NCBI GenBank assembly: GCA_016709385.1
Contig: JADJMW010000001.1
Coordinates: forward strand, 372,001 to 436,000
Reading direction: 5' to 3'
DNA from: Candidatus Rubrivivax defluviihabitans
GTDB lineage: Bacteria > Pseudomonadota > Gammaproteobacteria > Burkholderiales > Burkholderiaceae_C
DNA length: 64,000 nucleotides
Made by a program: the position numbers and the translations under genes. The notes under the pieces were generated by a model, which saw only the letters and a list, made by a program, of their open reading frames with translations, was not told where the DNA came from and ran no database searches. Shown one piece after another: positions 11,320-19,019 of the stretch; the stretch's first letter is position 1; the number at the start of each line of letters is the position of its first letter.

Positions 11320-13011
11320 GTGAAAGTGGCCATCGCGCAGATCAACACCACGGTGGGCGACCTGGCCGGCAATGCGCGCCTGCTGGCGCAGGCCGCGCGG
11401 CAGGCGCATGCGCAGGGTGCACGCGTGGTGCTGGCGCCCGAGCTCGCGCTCACCGGCTACCCGCCCGAAGACCTGCTGCTGCGCCCGGCCTTCATGCAGG
11501 CGAGTGCCGAGGCACTGGCGGCGCTGGCGGCGGAAGTGTCGGGGCTGGCGGGCTTGCATCTGGTGGTCGGGCATCCGCATCGGTTCGGCGTGGAAGCTCA
11601 TGTTAGGTCCAAGTCGATGGCCGTGCAGACCCGGTTCAATGCCGCCTCGGTGCTGGCCGGCGGGCGCGTGGTCGGCACCTACTGCAAGCGCGAGCTGCCC
11701 AACTACCAGGTCTTCGACGAGCGGCGCTATTTTCTTTCCGGGCGCGACGCCGGCCTGCCGCCGCTGGTGTTCGAGGCCGAGGGCTTGCGCTTCGGCGTGC
11801 TCGTCTGCGAAGACGCCTGGTTCGACGAACCCGCGCACGCGGCGGTCCAGGCCGGTGCGCAGGTGCTGTGCGTGCTGAATGCCTCGCCCTTCCACCTGGA
11901 CAAGGCCGGCGAGCGCGAGGCGCGCATGAGCGAACGCGCCCGCGCCACCGCTCGGCCGCTGCTGTACTCGCACCTGGTGGGCGGACAGGACGAAGTGGTG
12001 TTCGACGGCGCCTCGTTCGCGGTGGACGCGCAGGGCCGCGTCACGGCGCGGGCGCCGGCCTTCGAGGCCACCACGCTGATGCTCGAACTGGCGGCCGACG
12101 GCACGCCGCAGGGCACGCTGGCGCCGGTGCCGGAGCTCGAAGCCCAGGCCTGGGCTGCGCTCGTCACCGGCGTGCGAGACTACCTGGGCAAGAACGGCTT
12201 TCCGGGGGCCATCATCGGGCTCTCGGGCGGCATCGATTCGGCGCTGGTGCTGGCGATTGCCGTCGACGCGCTGGGCGCCGATCGCGTGCGCACGGTGATG
12301 ATGCCTTCGCCTTACACGGCCGACATCTCCTGGCTTGACGCGCGCGAGATGGCCAGCCGGCTGGGCCTGCGCCACGACGAGATCGCCATCGCGCCCATTT
12401 TCGACGCCTTCCGCGCCGGCCTGGCGCCGCAGTTCGCCGGCCTGGCCGAGGACACGACCGAGGAAAACCTGCAGGCACGCATCCGCGGCACGTTGCTGAT
12501 GGCGCTGTCCAACAAGCTGGGGGCCATCGTGCTGACCACCGGCAACAAGAGCGAGATGGCCACCGGCTACTGCACGCTGTACGGCGACATGGCGGGCGGA
12601 TTTGCCGTCATCAAGGACGTGGCCAAGACGCTGGTCTACCGGCTGGCGCAGTGGAAGAACCGCCAACCGACGCCGCGTGCCGACGGCAAGGCAGGCGAAA
12701 CAGGCCCGGTGATCCCCGAGCGCATCATCGCGCGGCCACCTTCGGCCGAACTGCGCCCCGACCAGACCGACCAGGACAGCCTGCCGCCCTACGAGGTGCT
12801 CGATGCCATCCTGGCCCTCTATATGGAGGAAGACCGCGGCATCGACGAAATCGTGGCCGCCGGCTTCGAGCGCGCCACCGTCGAGCATGTGGCGCGTCTG
12901 ATCCGCGTCAACGAGTACAAGCGCCGCCAGGCGCCGGTCGGCATCCGCATCACCCACCGGGGCTTCGGGCGCGACTGGCGCTATCCCATCACGTCCAGGT
13001 TCCGTGCTTAA
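11320..13011 (+). CDS. nadE: Glutamine-dependent NAD+ synthetase
   Basis: Makes NAD+ from deamido-NAD+, ATP and glutamine. The N-terminal nitrilase/amidase domain (about 1-270) shows the catalytic Glu (ELALTGYPPEDLL), Lys (YCKRELPNYQ) and Cys (LVCEDAWF); the C-terminal synthetase domain has the ATP-binding loop GLSGGIDSALV and LTTGNKSEMATGY. The 563-aa length is normal. I chose GTG 11320 because it begins MKVAIAQINTTVGDL, the family N-terminus; the frame upstream is spurious overlap with the minus-strand neighbour. A 17-residue segment flanked by HRF/TRF at about residue 90 may be a lineage-specific loop. glnB follows 36 nt later. Confidence 0.95.
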   Translation: MKVAIAQINTTVGDLAGNARLLAQAARQAHAQGARVVLAPELALTGYPPEDLLLRPAFMQASAEALAALAAEVSGLAGLHLVVGHPHRFGVEAHVRSKSMAVQTRFNAASVLAGGRVVGTYCKRELPNYQVFDERRYFLSGRDAGLPPLVFEAEGLRFGVLVCEDAWFDEPAHAAVQAGAQVLCVLNASPFHLDKAGEREARMSERARATARPLLYSHLVGGQDEVVFDGASFAVDAQGRVTARAPAFEATTLMLELAADGTPQGTLAPVPELEAQAWAALVTGVRDYLGKNGFPGAIIGLSGGIDSALVLAIAVDALGADRVRTVMMPSPYTADISWLDAREMASRLGLRHDEIAIAPIFDAFRAGLAPQFAGLAEDTTEENLQARIRGTLLMALSNKLGAIVLTTGNKSEMATGYCTLYGDMAGGFAVIKDVAKTLVYRLAQWKNRQPTPRADGKAGETGPVIPERIIARPPSAELRPDQTDQDSLPPYEVLDAILALYMEEDRGIDEIVAAGFERATVEHVARLIRVNEYKRRQAPVGIRITHRGFGRDWRYPITSRFRA

Positions 13012-13047
13012 ATCCGGCCCAATCGTCCCGCCCTTCTGGAGTCCGCC

Positions 13048-13386
13048 ATGAAACAGATCACCGCCATCATCAAGCCCTTCAAGCTCGAGGAGGTGCGCGA
13101 AGCCCTGGGCGACGTGGGCGTTTCCGGCCTCACCGTCACCGAGGTCAAGGGCTTCGGCCGGCAGAAGGGCCACACCGAGCTGTACCGCGGCGCCGAATAC
13201 GTGGTCGACTTCCTGCCCAAGGTGAAGGTGGAGGTGGTGGTCAAGGACGAGGACGTGGAGCGCTGCATCGAGTGCATCGTCAAGGCCGCCAAGACCGGCA
13301 AGATCGGCGACGGCAAGATCTTCGTCACCCCGGTGGAGCAGGTGGTGCGCATCCGTACCGGCGAGGTCGACGAAGCAGCGGTGTGA
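13048..13386 (+). CDS. glnB: Nitrogen regulatory protein P-II
   Basis: Trimeric signal protein reading 2-oxoglutarate, ATP/ADP and glutamine status. The 112-aa sequence has the T-loop with uridylylation target Tyr51 in GHTELYRGAEYVVDF, the B-loop AAKTGKIGDGKIFV, and the C-terminal IRTGEVDEAAV. CTGGAG lies about 10 nt before the ATG. It lies directly behind nadE; in Azospirillum a PII protein is reported to bind and regulate NadE, so the pairing is probably functional. GlnB rather than GlnK is a guess, as no amtB is adjacent. Confidence 0.93.
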   Translation: MKQITAIIKPFKLEEVREALGDVGVSGLTVTEVKGFGRQKGHTELYRGAEYVVDFLPKVKVEVVVKDEDVERCIECIVKAAKTGKIGDGKIFVTPVEQVVRIRTGEVDEAAV

Positions 13387-13405
13387 CGTCCGGCGGGTCC
13401 GGGGG

Positions 13406-13996
13406 TCAGACCCGCGAATAGTCGTCGGGGGCGCCGCTGCCGCGGGCCAGCGCCGCCAGCGCCAGCAGCAGGGCTTGCGGATCCGTGTCCACCTGCAGCA
13501 CGCCATGCTGCACGGGCGAAAGAAAGCCCTGGTCGACGGTGTGCGCCATGAAGCGCAGCAGCTCGTCGTAGTAACCCTCGACGTTGAGCAGGCCGATCGG
13601 CTGGTCGTGATAACCGAGCTGGCGCCAGGTCCACACCTCGTACAACTCCTCCAGCGTGCCGATGCCGCCGGGCAAGGCCAGGAAGGCGTCGGCGCGCTCG
13701 GCCATCATCTGCTTGCGCAGGTGCATGGTGGGCACCACGTGCAATTCATGCAGGCCACCGTGGCCCACTTCCAGCCGCTTCAGGCTCTCGGGAATGACGC
13801 CGACGACGCGGCCGCCGGCGGCCAGCGTGGCATCGGCCACCTCGCCCATGAGTCCCACCCGACCGCCGCCGTAGACGAGCTGCCAGCCGCGCGAGCCGAT
13901 GGCCTGGCCGAGTGCACGCGCCGCCGCGGTATAGGCCGGCCGCGTGCCGTGGCGCGAGCCGCAATAGACACACAGGCTGAAGGGTGCGTTGGTCAT
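13406..13996 (-). CDS. LOG-family protein (TIGR00730 Rossmann fold)
   Basis: A 196-aa member of the LOG (cytokinin nucleoside 5'-monophosphate phosphoribohydrolase) family. It has CVYCGSRHG, YGGGRVGLMG, the diagnostic PGGIGTLEELYEVWTWRQLG (PGGxGTxxE) and the M-RKQMM segment. Bacterial LOG proteins cleave the N-glycosidic bond of nucleoside monophosphates; the in vivo substrate here is unknown. Its ATG overlaps the stop of the upstream RDD gene (ATGA), so it is translationally coupled as the last gene of the sigma-factor operon. It converges on glnB with a 19-nt gap. Confidence 0.9.
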   Translation of the reverse strand: MTNAPFSLCVYCGSRHGTRPAYTAAARALGQAIGSRGWQLVYGGGRVGLMGEVADATLAAGGRVVGVIPESLKRLEVGHGGLHELHVVPTMHLRKQMMAERADAFLALPGGIGTLEELYEVWTWRQLGYHDQPIGLLNVEGYYDELLRFMAHTVDQGFLSPVQHGVLQVDTDPQALLLALAALARGSGAPDDYSRV

Positions 13997-14526
13997 CGGG
14001 CGGTGGCGTGTTTCGGCGGCGGCTTCCAGGTCACGAGCCGGGTACCGCAGACTGCATCGTGCCAGTACTGGCGGTCGGGGTGCAGCCGGGTCAGCCCGGC
14101 GTAGGCCAGCACGCCGGCCGCGATGGCCACGAACGCCGGCAGCGCGCCCTGCAGGCCCGCCAGCTTGAGCGCCGCCAGCGCCGGCACGAACCAGAGCCAG
14201 GCCAGCAGGTAGCGGCACAGCGCGCGCCATCGCGTCACCGGCTGGCCGCCGCGGGTGACGAGCCGGATGTGCCAGGTCTGCATGGCCAGCGTCTGCCCGC
14301 TGCGCGACCAGAACCCAATGAAATAGGCCCCGAGCACGACGAACAGGAAGACGCGCAGACCGAAGGCGCCGACCAGCGCATGGCGCTGCTGCGTGACCAC
14401 GCCGTAGATCAACCCGGCGATCATGACCACGCCGAACAACAGCACGCCCTCGTAGACGAAGCAGGCCAGGCGGCGCCACAGTCCGGGCGTGCCCAGCGCA
14501 CCCGGAACCCAGGGCTCGGTGCTCAT
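13993..14526 (-). CDS. RDD family membrane protein
   Basis: A 177-aa inner-membrane protein with the Pfam RDD architecture: an R near the start of TM1 (WRRLACFVYEGVLLFGVVM), TM2 (RVFLFVVLGAYFIGFW), and a D later in LHPDRQYWHDAVCGTRLV. About four hydrophobic segments are visible. The function of RDD proteins is mostly unknown; some act in ion exchange. Its ATG overlaps the restored stop codon of the DUF3106 gene, and its own stop overlaps the next ATG. Confidence 0.88.
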   Translation of the reverse strand: MSTEPWVPGALGTPGLWRRLACFVYEGVLLFGVVMIAGLIYGVVTQQRHALVGAFGLRVFLFVVLGAYFIGFWSRSGQTLAMQTWHIRLVTRGGQPVTRWRALCRYLLAWLWFVPALAALKLAGLQGALPAFVAIAAGVLAYAGLTRLHPDRQYWHDAVCGTRLVTWKPPPKHATAR

Positions 14527-15273
14527 CGGCTGCCGGCTGCTGCGCTGGCCGGGGCCTGCACGGCCGCGCCCTGGGGTCCGCGCTGCGGCAGCAGCGTGGC
14601 GGGGTCGACGAAACCCGGCGTGGCGGCGATCTTGGGCAGACCCGGCTGGTGGTGCAGCGGCGGCGGCCGGCGTGGTGACGGTGGTGGTGGTGGCTCCGGG
14701 CCGTGCCGTCACCACCGAGGGGGCCACGGAGCGGGCGGGCGGCGCCGGCCGCGCTTCGACGAGGTTGTTCTTGGCCGTTCCATTGGCGGCGTTGGCGCGA
14801 CGAGCGCCGTTGTCGGTGCGGGCACCGCCCTTGGCGGGCTTTTCGGCGCGCTGCGCCAGCGCATTGCGCTGTTCCTCGGTCAACGCCTGGTAAGCCTCCC
14901 AGCGGGCACGTTTCTCGTCGGCCGGAAGTTGCCGTGTCTCCTGGAACTGCAGCCGTGCACGCTCACGCTCCGCCGGCGTCAGCCGCGTCCATTGCGTCAT
15001 GCGCTCCTGCAGCCGTCGCTGTTCGTCGGCGGACATGCGCGGAAAGCGCGCGGCCACCTCGAGCCACTTCGACTGGCGACTCGCGTCGAGCGAAGACCAA
15101 TCGCGCTGCAGCGGCGCCAGTGCCTGCCGCTGCGCGGGAGTCAACGCTGCCCAGGCCGTGGCTTCGGCGGCGGCCGGTCCGCCCGTGCCGAGCAGTGCAA
15201 GCAGCACGAGCAGCAGTCCGAGCAAGCTGGTTCGGCAGCGGTGGGGCAGGCTGGGCAGCAGGGGGCGAATCAC
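14523..15273 (-). CDS. DUF3106 periplasmic protein, frameshifted in this sequence
   Basis: An exported helical protein: GTG start, N-terminal signal segment (SLLGLLLVLLALLGTGGPAAA), then repeats resembling the LTxxQ pattern of CpxP/Spy-type proteins (LTPAQRQAL, MSADEQRRL, LTPAERERA, LTEEQRNAL). A Pro/Ala/Thr-rich tail follows. Near 14664-14669 one extra base changes the frame; removing it gives 249 aa ending VDPATLLPQRGPQGAAVQAP and a TGA overlapping the RDD ATG. Without that fix the frame runs into RDD as a false fusion. The GTG overlaps the DUF3619 stop (GTGA). A metal or envelope-stress sensor like CnrX is an inference from fold and gene context. Confidence 0.8.
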
Positions 15274-15713
15274 GGTTGCGGCGGGGAACGCAGGAACTCG
15301 GCGAAGCCCGGGTCGCCGTAGGCGCTGGGCGGCAAGGTGTCGGCGAGCAGCAGGGTGTCGATTTCCGCGGCCGCCAGCACGCGTTCGCGCGAGGACCACT
15401 GCTGGATGACGAGCAGGCCACCGAGCAGCAGCAGCAGCGGCAACACTGAAGCCGCACGCCGCAGCCACGGCACGAAGGCGCCCAGCAGCAAAGCCCCCGC
15501 ACTGGAGACGCCTACCGCCCCGGCGACGGCGGCGCCGCGGGTCTCGCGGGCGCACGCCAGAGCCTGCTCGCGCGCGAACCGCAGGCGTTCCTGCACATCC
15601 AGGGGCAGGCCATCGGCCCGTGCGTTGAGGTGACCCACGAGGCGCAGTGCCCAGCGCGTCTCCAGGGCGCGGGGATCGGTCGGGCTGCGGCTGGTTTCTT
15701 GACTGGCATTCAT
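15270..15713 (-). CDS. DUF3619 single-pass membrane protein, candidate anti-sigma
   Basis: A 147-aa protein with a soluble N-terminal region (about 1-60; LETRWALRLVGHLNARADGL), hydrophobic segments at about 65-85 and 90-105 (ASVLPLLLLLGGLLVIQQW), and a short C-terminal tail ending EFLRSPPQP. This layout, directly after a sigma-factor gene and coupled to it by ATGA, matches membrane anti-sigma factors, although no zinc-binding motif is present. The function is inferred only from topology and position. Confidence 0.82.
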   Translation of the reverse strand: MNASQETSRSPTDPRALETRWALRLVGHLNARADGLPLDVQERLRFAREQALACARETRGAAVAGAVGVSSAGALLLGAFVPWLRRAASVLPLLLLLGGLLVIQQWSSRERVLAAAEIDTLLLADTLPPSAYGDPGFAEFLRSPPQP

Positions 15714-16348
15714 GGCGTGATTCCCTTGGCGCGCAACGACTTTGCCAGCGCATGCACCGCCCGCGAACAATGGGTCTTCACGCTGCCTTGTGAACAACCC
15801 ATCACCGCCGCCGTCTCGGCCACGTCGAATTCTTCCCAGTAACGCAGCAGGAAGGCCTCGCGTTGACGCGCCGGCAACTCGGCCACCTCGGATTCGATGA
15901 TCTGCAGCATCTGCGCCCGCGACACGGCGTCGGCGGCACTCTCGGTGCCCAGCGAACCTTCGGCGAGCTGCAGCAATTCCAGCACGTCGAAGTCGCCGCC
16001 GGGTTCGGCCGAGTCGAAGTCCGACAGGTTGCTGAACAGGGCGCCGCGCGTCTTCTCGCGCCGGAACCAGTCCATGGTGGCGTTGGACAGGATGCGCTGG
16101 AAAATGAGCGGCAACTCGGAAGCCGGGCGGTCGGCGTACTTCTCGGCCAGCTTGATCATCGCATCCTGCACCACGTCCAACGCTGAATCGTCACTGCGCA
16201 GCGCATAGACCACCCGCTTGAAGGCACGCTTCTCGACGCTTCGGAGGAAATCCGACAGTTCTTGTTCGGTGGCCAACGGGTTGGGGCGTGGAGTGGGAGA
16301 CGTTCCAGGCCTGACGGCGCGCCTGTTTCGGGGACTGCGATTATCCAT
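15710..16348 (-). CDS. ECF-type RNA polymerase sigma factor
   Basis: A 212-aa sigma-70 family protein with region 2 (FKRVVYALRSDDSALDVVQ, DAMIKLAEKYAD) and region 4 (ELPARQREAFLLRYWEEFDV then GCSQGSVKTHCSRAVHAL), without regions 1.1 or 3: the ECF layout. A ~40-residue N-terminal extension rich in Arg/Pro precedes region 2. ATG 16348 is preferred; the frame is open further upstream. It heads the overlapping sigma-DUF3619-DUF3106-RDD-LOG operon and is divergent from ilvI. No GGAAC-type ECF promoter was seen ahead of it, so autoregulation is not evident. Confidence 0.9.
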   Translation of the reverse strand: MDNRSPRNRRAVRPGTSPTPRPNPLATEQELSDFLRSVEKRAFKRVVYALRSDDSALDVVQDAMIKLAEKYADRPASELPLIFQRILSNATMDWFRREKTRGALFSNLSDFDSAEPGGDFDVLELLQLAEGSLGTESAADAVSRAQMLQIIESEVAELPARQREAFLLRYWEEFDVAETAAVMGCSQGSVKTHCSRAVHALAKSLRAKGITP

Positions 16349-16439
16349 CGCACCCCTGCACAGCGGCAGGCGGCGCCCGATCCCCGGTGGCACAGGCATA
16401 ATGCTGCTTCGCACAACGCTCTTTTGGGTCCTGAACCCG

Positions 16440-16464
16440 GCCGTCCGACCCGGACGGCGGTTTT
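16440..16464 (+). terminator. Leader hairpin/attenuator before ilvI
   Basis: An 8-bp stem (GCCGTCCG / CGGACGGC) with a 3-nt loop is followed by GGTTTTA. It sits 52 nt before the first ilvI start, downstream of a -10-like CATAAT (16397-16402). The form is that of an intrinsic terminator, so attenuation of ilvIHC is plausible. A potential peptide from ATG 16401 is Leu/Val-containing but overlaps the putative -10 and does not stop near the hairpin, so the leader-peptide mechanism is unproven. Confidence 0.55.
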
Positions 16465-16516
16465 ATGACCGCGCAGGCGCCACATCCGTCTTACGAGGAC
16501 GCGAAGAGGTGCACCG

Positions 16517-18334
16517 ATGGATTTTCGTCAGAGAAATTCGCAAAGGTTCGAAATGGAAATGTCTGCCGCGGAAGTCAAGCGTGCTGCCCAAGCACAGCCG
16601 TCTTCTCCCACCTCCTCCGATCACGAGCCCAACGGCTCGGAAATCCTCGTTCGCTGCCTCCAGGCCGAAGGGGTGAAATACCTCTGGGGCTACCCCGGCG
16701 GCGCCGTGCTGTACATCTACGACGCGCTGTACAAGCAGGACACCATCGAGCACGTGCTGGTGCGCCATGAGCAGGCCGCCGTGCATGCCGCCGACGGCTA
16801 CGCCCGCGCCACTGGCGAGGTCGGTGTCGCGCTGGTGACCTCGGGTCCCGGGGTCACGAATGCCGTCACGGGCATCGCCACGGCGTACATGGACTCGATC
16901 CCGATGGTCATCATCACGGGCCAGGTGCCAACGCCGGCGATCGGCCTGGACGCCTTCCAGGAGTGCGACACCGTGGGCATCACGCGGCCCATCGTCAAGC
17001 ACAACTTCCTGGTCAAGGACGTGCGCGACCTGGCGCTGACGCTGAAGAAGGCCTTCCACATCGCGCGCACGGGGCGCCCGGGCCCGGTGGTGGTGGACAT
17101 CCCGAAGGACGTGTCGCTGAAGACCGCGCCCTTCGACTACCCCGCCACGGTGGCCATGCGCTCGTACAACCCGGTGAAGAAGGGCCACGGCGGTCAGATC
17201 CGCAAGGCCGTGCAGCTGCTGCTGCAGGCCCGGCGCCCTTACATCTACACCGGCGGCGGCGTCATCCTGGGCAATGCATCGAACGAACTGCGCGAGCTCG
17301 TCGAACTGCTGGGTTACCCCTGCACCAATACGCTGATGGGCCTGGGCGCCATTCCCGCCAGCGATCCGCGCTTCCTGGGCATGCTGGGCATGCACGGCAC
17401 TTACGAAGCGAACATGACGATGCAGAACTGCGACGTTCTGCTCGCCATCGGTGCGCGCTTCGACGACCGCGTGATCGGCAACCCCAAGCACTTCGCTTCG
17501 GTGGAGCGCAAGATCATCCACGTCGACATCGACCCGTCGTCGATCTCCAAGCGCGTGCGCGTCGACATCCCCATCGTCGGCGACGTGAAGGAAGTGCTGC
17601 TGGAGCTGATGGCGCAGATCCGCGAGGCGCAGGCCCGCCCCGATGCCACGGCGCTCTCGGCCTGGTGGAGCCAGGTCAACCAGTGGCGCAAGCGCGAGTG
17701 CCTGGCCTACAAGGACAGCGGCGAGGTCATCAAGCCGCAGATGGTGGTGGAAAAGCTCTGGCAACTGACGCGCGAGCGCGACACCTACATCACCAGCGAC
17801 GTCGGCCAGCACCAGATGTGGGCGGCGCAGTTCTATCGTTTCGAGGAGCCGCGGCGCTGGATCAATTCCGGCGGCCTGGGCACCATGGGCGTGGGCCTGC
17901 CTTATGCCATGGGCATCAAATTGGCCAAGCCCGATTCGGACGTGTTCTGCATCACCGGCGAGGGCTCGATCCAGATGTGCATCCAGGAGCTCAGCACCTG
18001 CCTGCAGTACAAGACGCCGGTGAAGATCGTCAGCCTGAACAACCGTTATCTCGGCATGGTGCGGCAGTGGCAGCAGCTCGACTACGGTGGCCGCTATTCG
18101 CACAGCTACATGGACGCGCTGCCCGACTTCGTGAAGCTGGCCGAGGCCTACGGGCATGTCGGCATCCTGGTCGAGAAGCCGTCCGACGTGGAGCCGGCGC
18201 TGAAGGAAGCCATCCGCCTGAAGGACCGCACGGTATTCCTGGACGTGCGCACCGACCCCACCGAGAACGTCTGGCCCATGGTGCAGGCCGGCAAGGGCAT
18301 TTCGGAGATGTTGCTGGGTTCCGAGGACCTGTGA
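16517..18334 (+). CDS. ilvI: Acetolactate synthase large subunit
   Basis: ThDP/FAD enzyme that condenses pyruvate with pyruvate or 2-oxobutyrate, the first common step to valine and isoleucine. Visible features: GYPGGAVLYIYDALY and the catalytic Glu in VRHEQAAVHAADGYAR (N-terminal PYR domain), the FAD domain, and the C-terminal PP domain with GEGSIQMCIQEL (GDG-type motif) and NNRYLGMVRQWQQLDYGGRY. The 605-aa length includes a ~40-residue Ser/Pro-rich start; ATG at 16553 or 16559 is also possible. It is followed by ilvH. Confidence 0.96.
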   Translation: MDFRQRNSQRFEMEMSAAEVKRAAQAQPSSPTSSDHEPNGSEILVRCLQAEGVKYLWGYPGGAVLYIYDALYKQDTIEHVLVRHEQAAVHAADGYARATGEVGVALVTSGPGVTNAVTGIATAYMDSIPMVIITGQVPTPAIGLDAFQECDTVGITRPIVKHNFLVKDVRDLALTLKKAFHIARTGRPGPVVVDIPKDVSLKTAPFDYPATVAMRSYNPVKKGHGGQIRKAVQLLLQARRPYIYTGGGVILGNASNELRELVELLGYPCTNTLMGLGAIPASDPRFLGMLGMHGTYEANMTMQNCDVLLAIGARFDDRVIGNPKHFASVERKIIHVDIDPSSISKRVRVDIPIVGDVKEVLLELMAQIREAQARPDATALSAWWSQVNQWRKRECLAYKDSGEVIKPQMVVEKLWQLTRERDTYITSDVGQHQMWAAQFYRFEEPRRWINSGGLGTMGVGLPYAMGIKLAKPDSDVFCITGEGSIQMCIQELSTCLQYKTPVKIVSLNNRYLGMVRQWQQLDYGGRYSHSYMDALPDFVKLAEAYGHVGILVEKPSDVEPALKEAIRLKDRTVFLDVRTDPTENVWPMVQAGKGISEMLLGSEDL

Positions 18335-18357
18335 CGCGTTGAATCTGCAGGCAGGTC

Positions 18358-18375
18358 CCGGCGTTACCGCGCCGG
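18358..18375 (+). repeat. Twin hairpin, copy 1 (ilvI-ilvH gap)
   Basis: A 6-bp stem CCGGCG/CGCCGG encloses the hexaloop TTACCG. The 12-nt core GCGTTACCGCGC recurs exactly in copy 2 at 18449-18474, 91 nt further on. Both lie in the 166-nt ilvI-ilvH spacer. Confidence 0.6.
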
Positions 18376-18448
18376 CGCCGGGCGGGCAGGAACAGCATGG
18401 CGCAGCCGCGGGCTTTCCTTCAAACTTTCATCGAACCGCGTGGCCAAG

Positions 18449-18474
18449 GGCTGCGGCGTTACCGCGCCGCAGCC
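18449..18474 (+). repeat. Twin hairpin, copy 2 (ilvI-ilvH gap)
   Basis: A 10-bp perfect stem GGCTGCGGCG/CGCCGCAGCC encloses the same TTACCG loop as copy 1, ending 26 nt before the ilvH ATG. There is no U-tract, so mRNA processing or stability is more likely than termination. Confidence 0.65.
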
Positions 18475-18500
18475 TGAAGAGCGCGCCAGGACGAACAGAC

Positions 18501-18992
18501 ATGAAACACATCATTGCCGTGCTGCTCGAGAACGAGCCCGGCGCCCTCTCGCGCGTGGTGGCCTTGTTCTCGGCCCGCGGCTACAACATCGAAAGCCTCA
18601 CCGTCGCGCCGACCGAAGACGCTTCGCTTTCGCGCATGACCATCGTCACCACCGGCAGCGACGAGGTCATCGAGCAGATCACCAAGCACCTGAACCGGCT
18701 CATCGAGGTGGTGAAGGTGGTGGACCTGACCGAAGGCGCGTTCACCGAACGCGAACTGATGCTCATCAAGGTGCGCGCGGTGGGCAAGGAACGCGAGGAG
18801 ATGGTGCGCATGACCGACATCTTCCGCGGCCGGATCATCGACGTCACCGAGAAGAGCTACACCATCGAGCTGACGGGCGACTCGAGCAAGCTCGACGCCT
18901 TCCTCGTCGCGATCGACCGCGCCGCGATCCTGGAAACCGTGCGCACCGGTGCCAGCGGCATCGGGCGCGGCGAGCGCATCCTGCGCGTGTGA
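18501..18992 (+). CDS. ilvH: Acetolactate synthase small (regulatory) subunit
   Basis: Activates the large subunit and gives feedback inhibition by valine. The 163-aa product has the N-terminal ACT domain (MKHIIAVLLENEPGALSRVV, GYNIESLTVAPTED) and the C-terminal ALS_ss_C domain (FRGRIIDVTEKSYTIELTG). Length is normal. It lies 166 nt after ilvI, a gap holding two matching hairpins, and 27 nt before ilvC. Confidence 0.97.
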   Translation: MKHIIAVLLENEPGALSRVVALFSARGYNIESLTVAPTEDASLSRMTIVTTGSDEVIEQITKHLNRLIEVVKVVDLTEGAFTERELMLIKVRAVGKEREEMVRMTDIFRGRIIDVTEKSYTIELTGDSSKLDAFLVAIDRAAILETVRTGASGIGRGERILRV

Positions 18993-19019
18993 ACGACAGA
19001 AATTTCAACGGAGAGAACC

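Noticed and set aside
11581..11637. 17-residue segment in NadE bounded by CGGTTC repeats, a possible insertion
   Set aside because: It is in frame, the bounding repeat is only 6 nt, and this loop varies in length within the family.
13393..13415. GCGGGTC/GACCCGC hairpin between glnB and the LOG gene
   Set aside because: Weak 7-bp stem with a 9-nt loop, no T-tract, and partly inside the LOG coding region.
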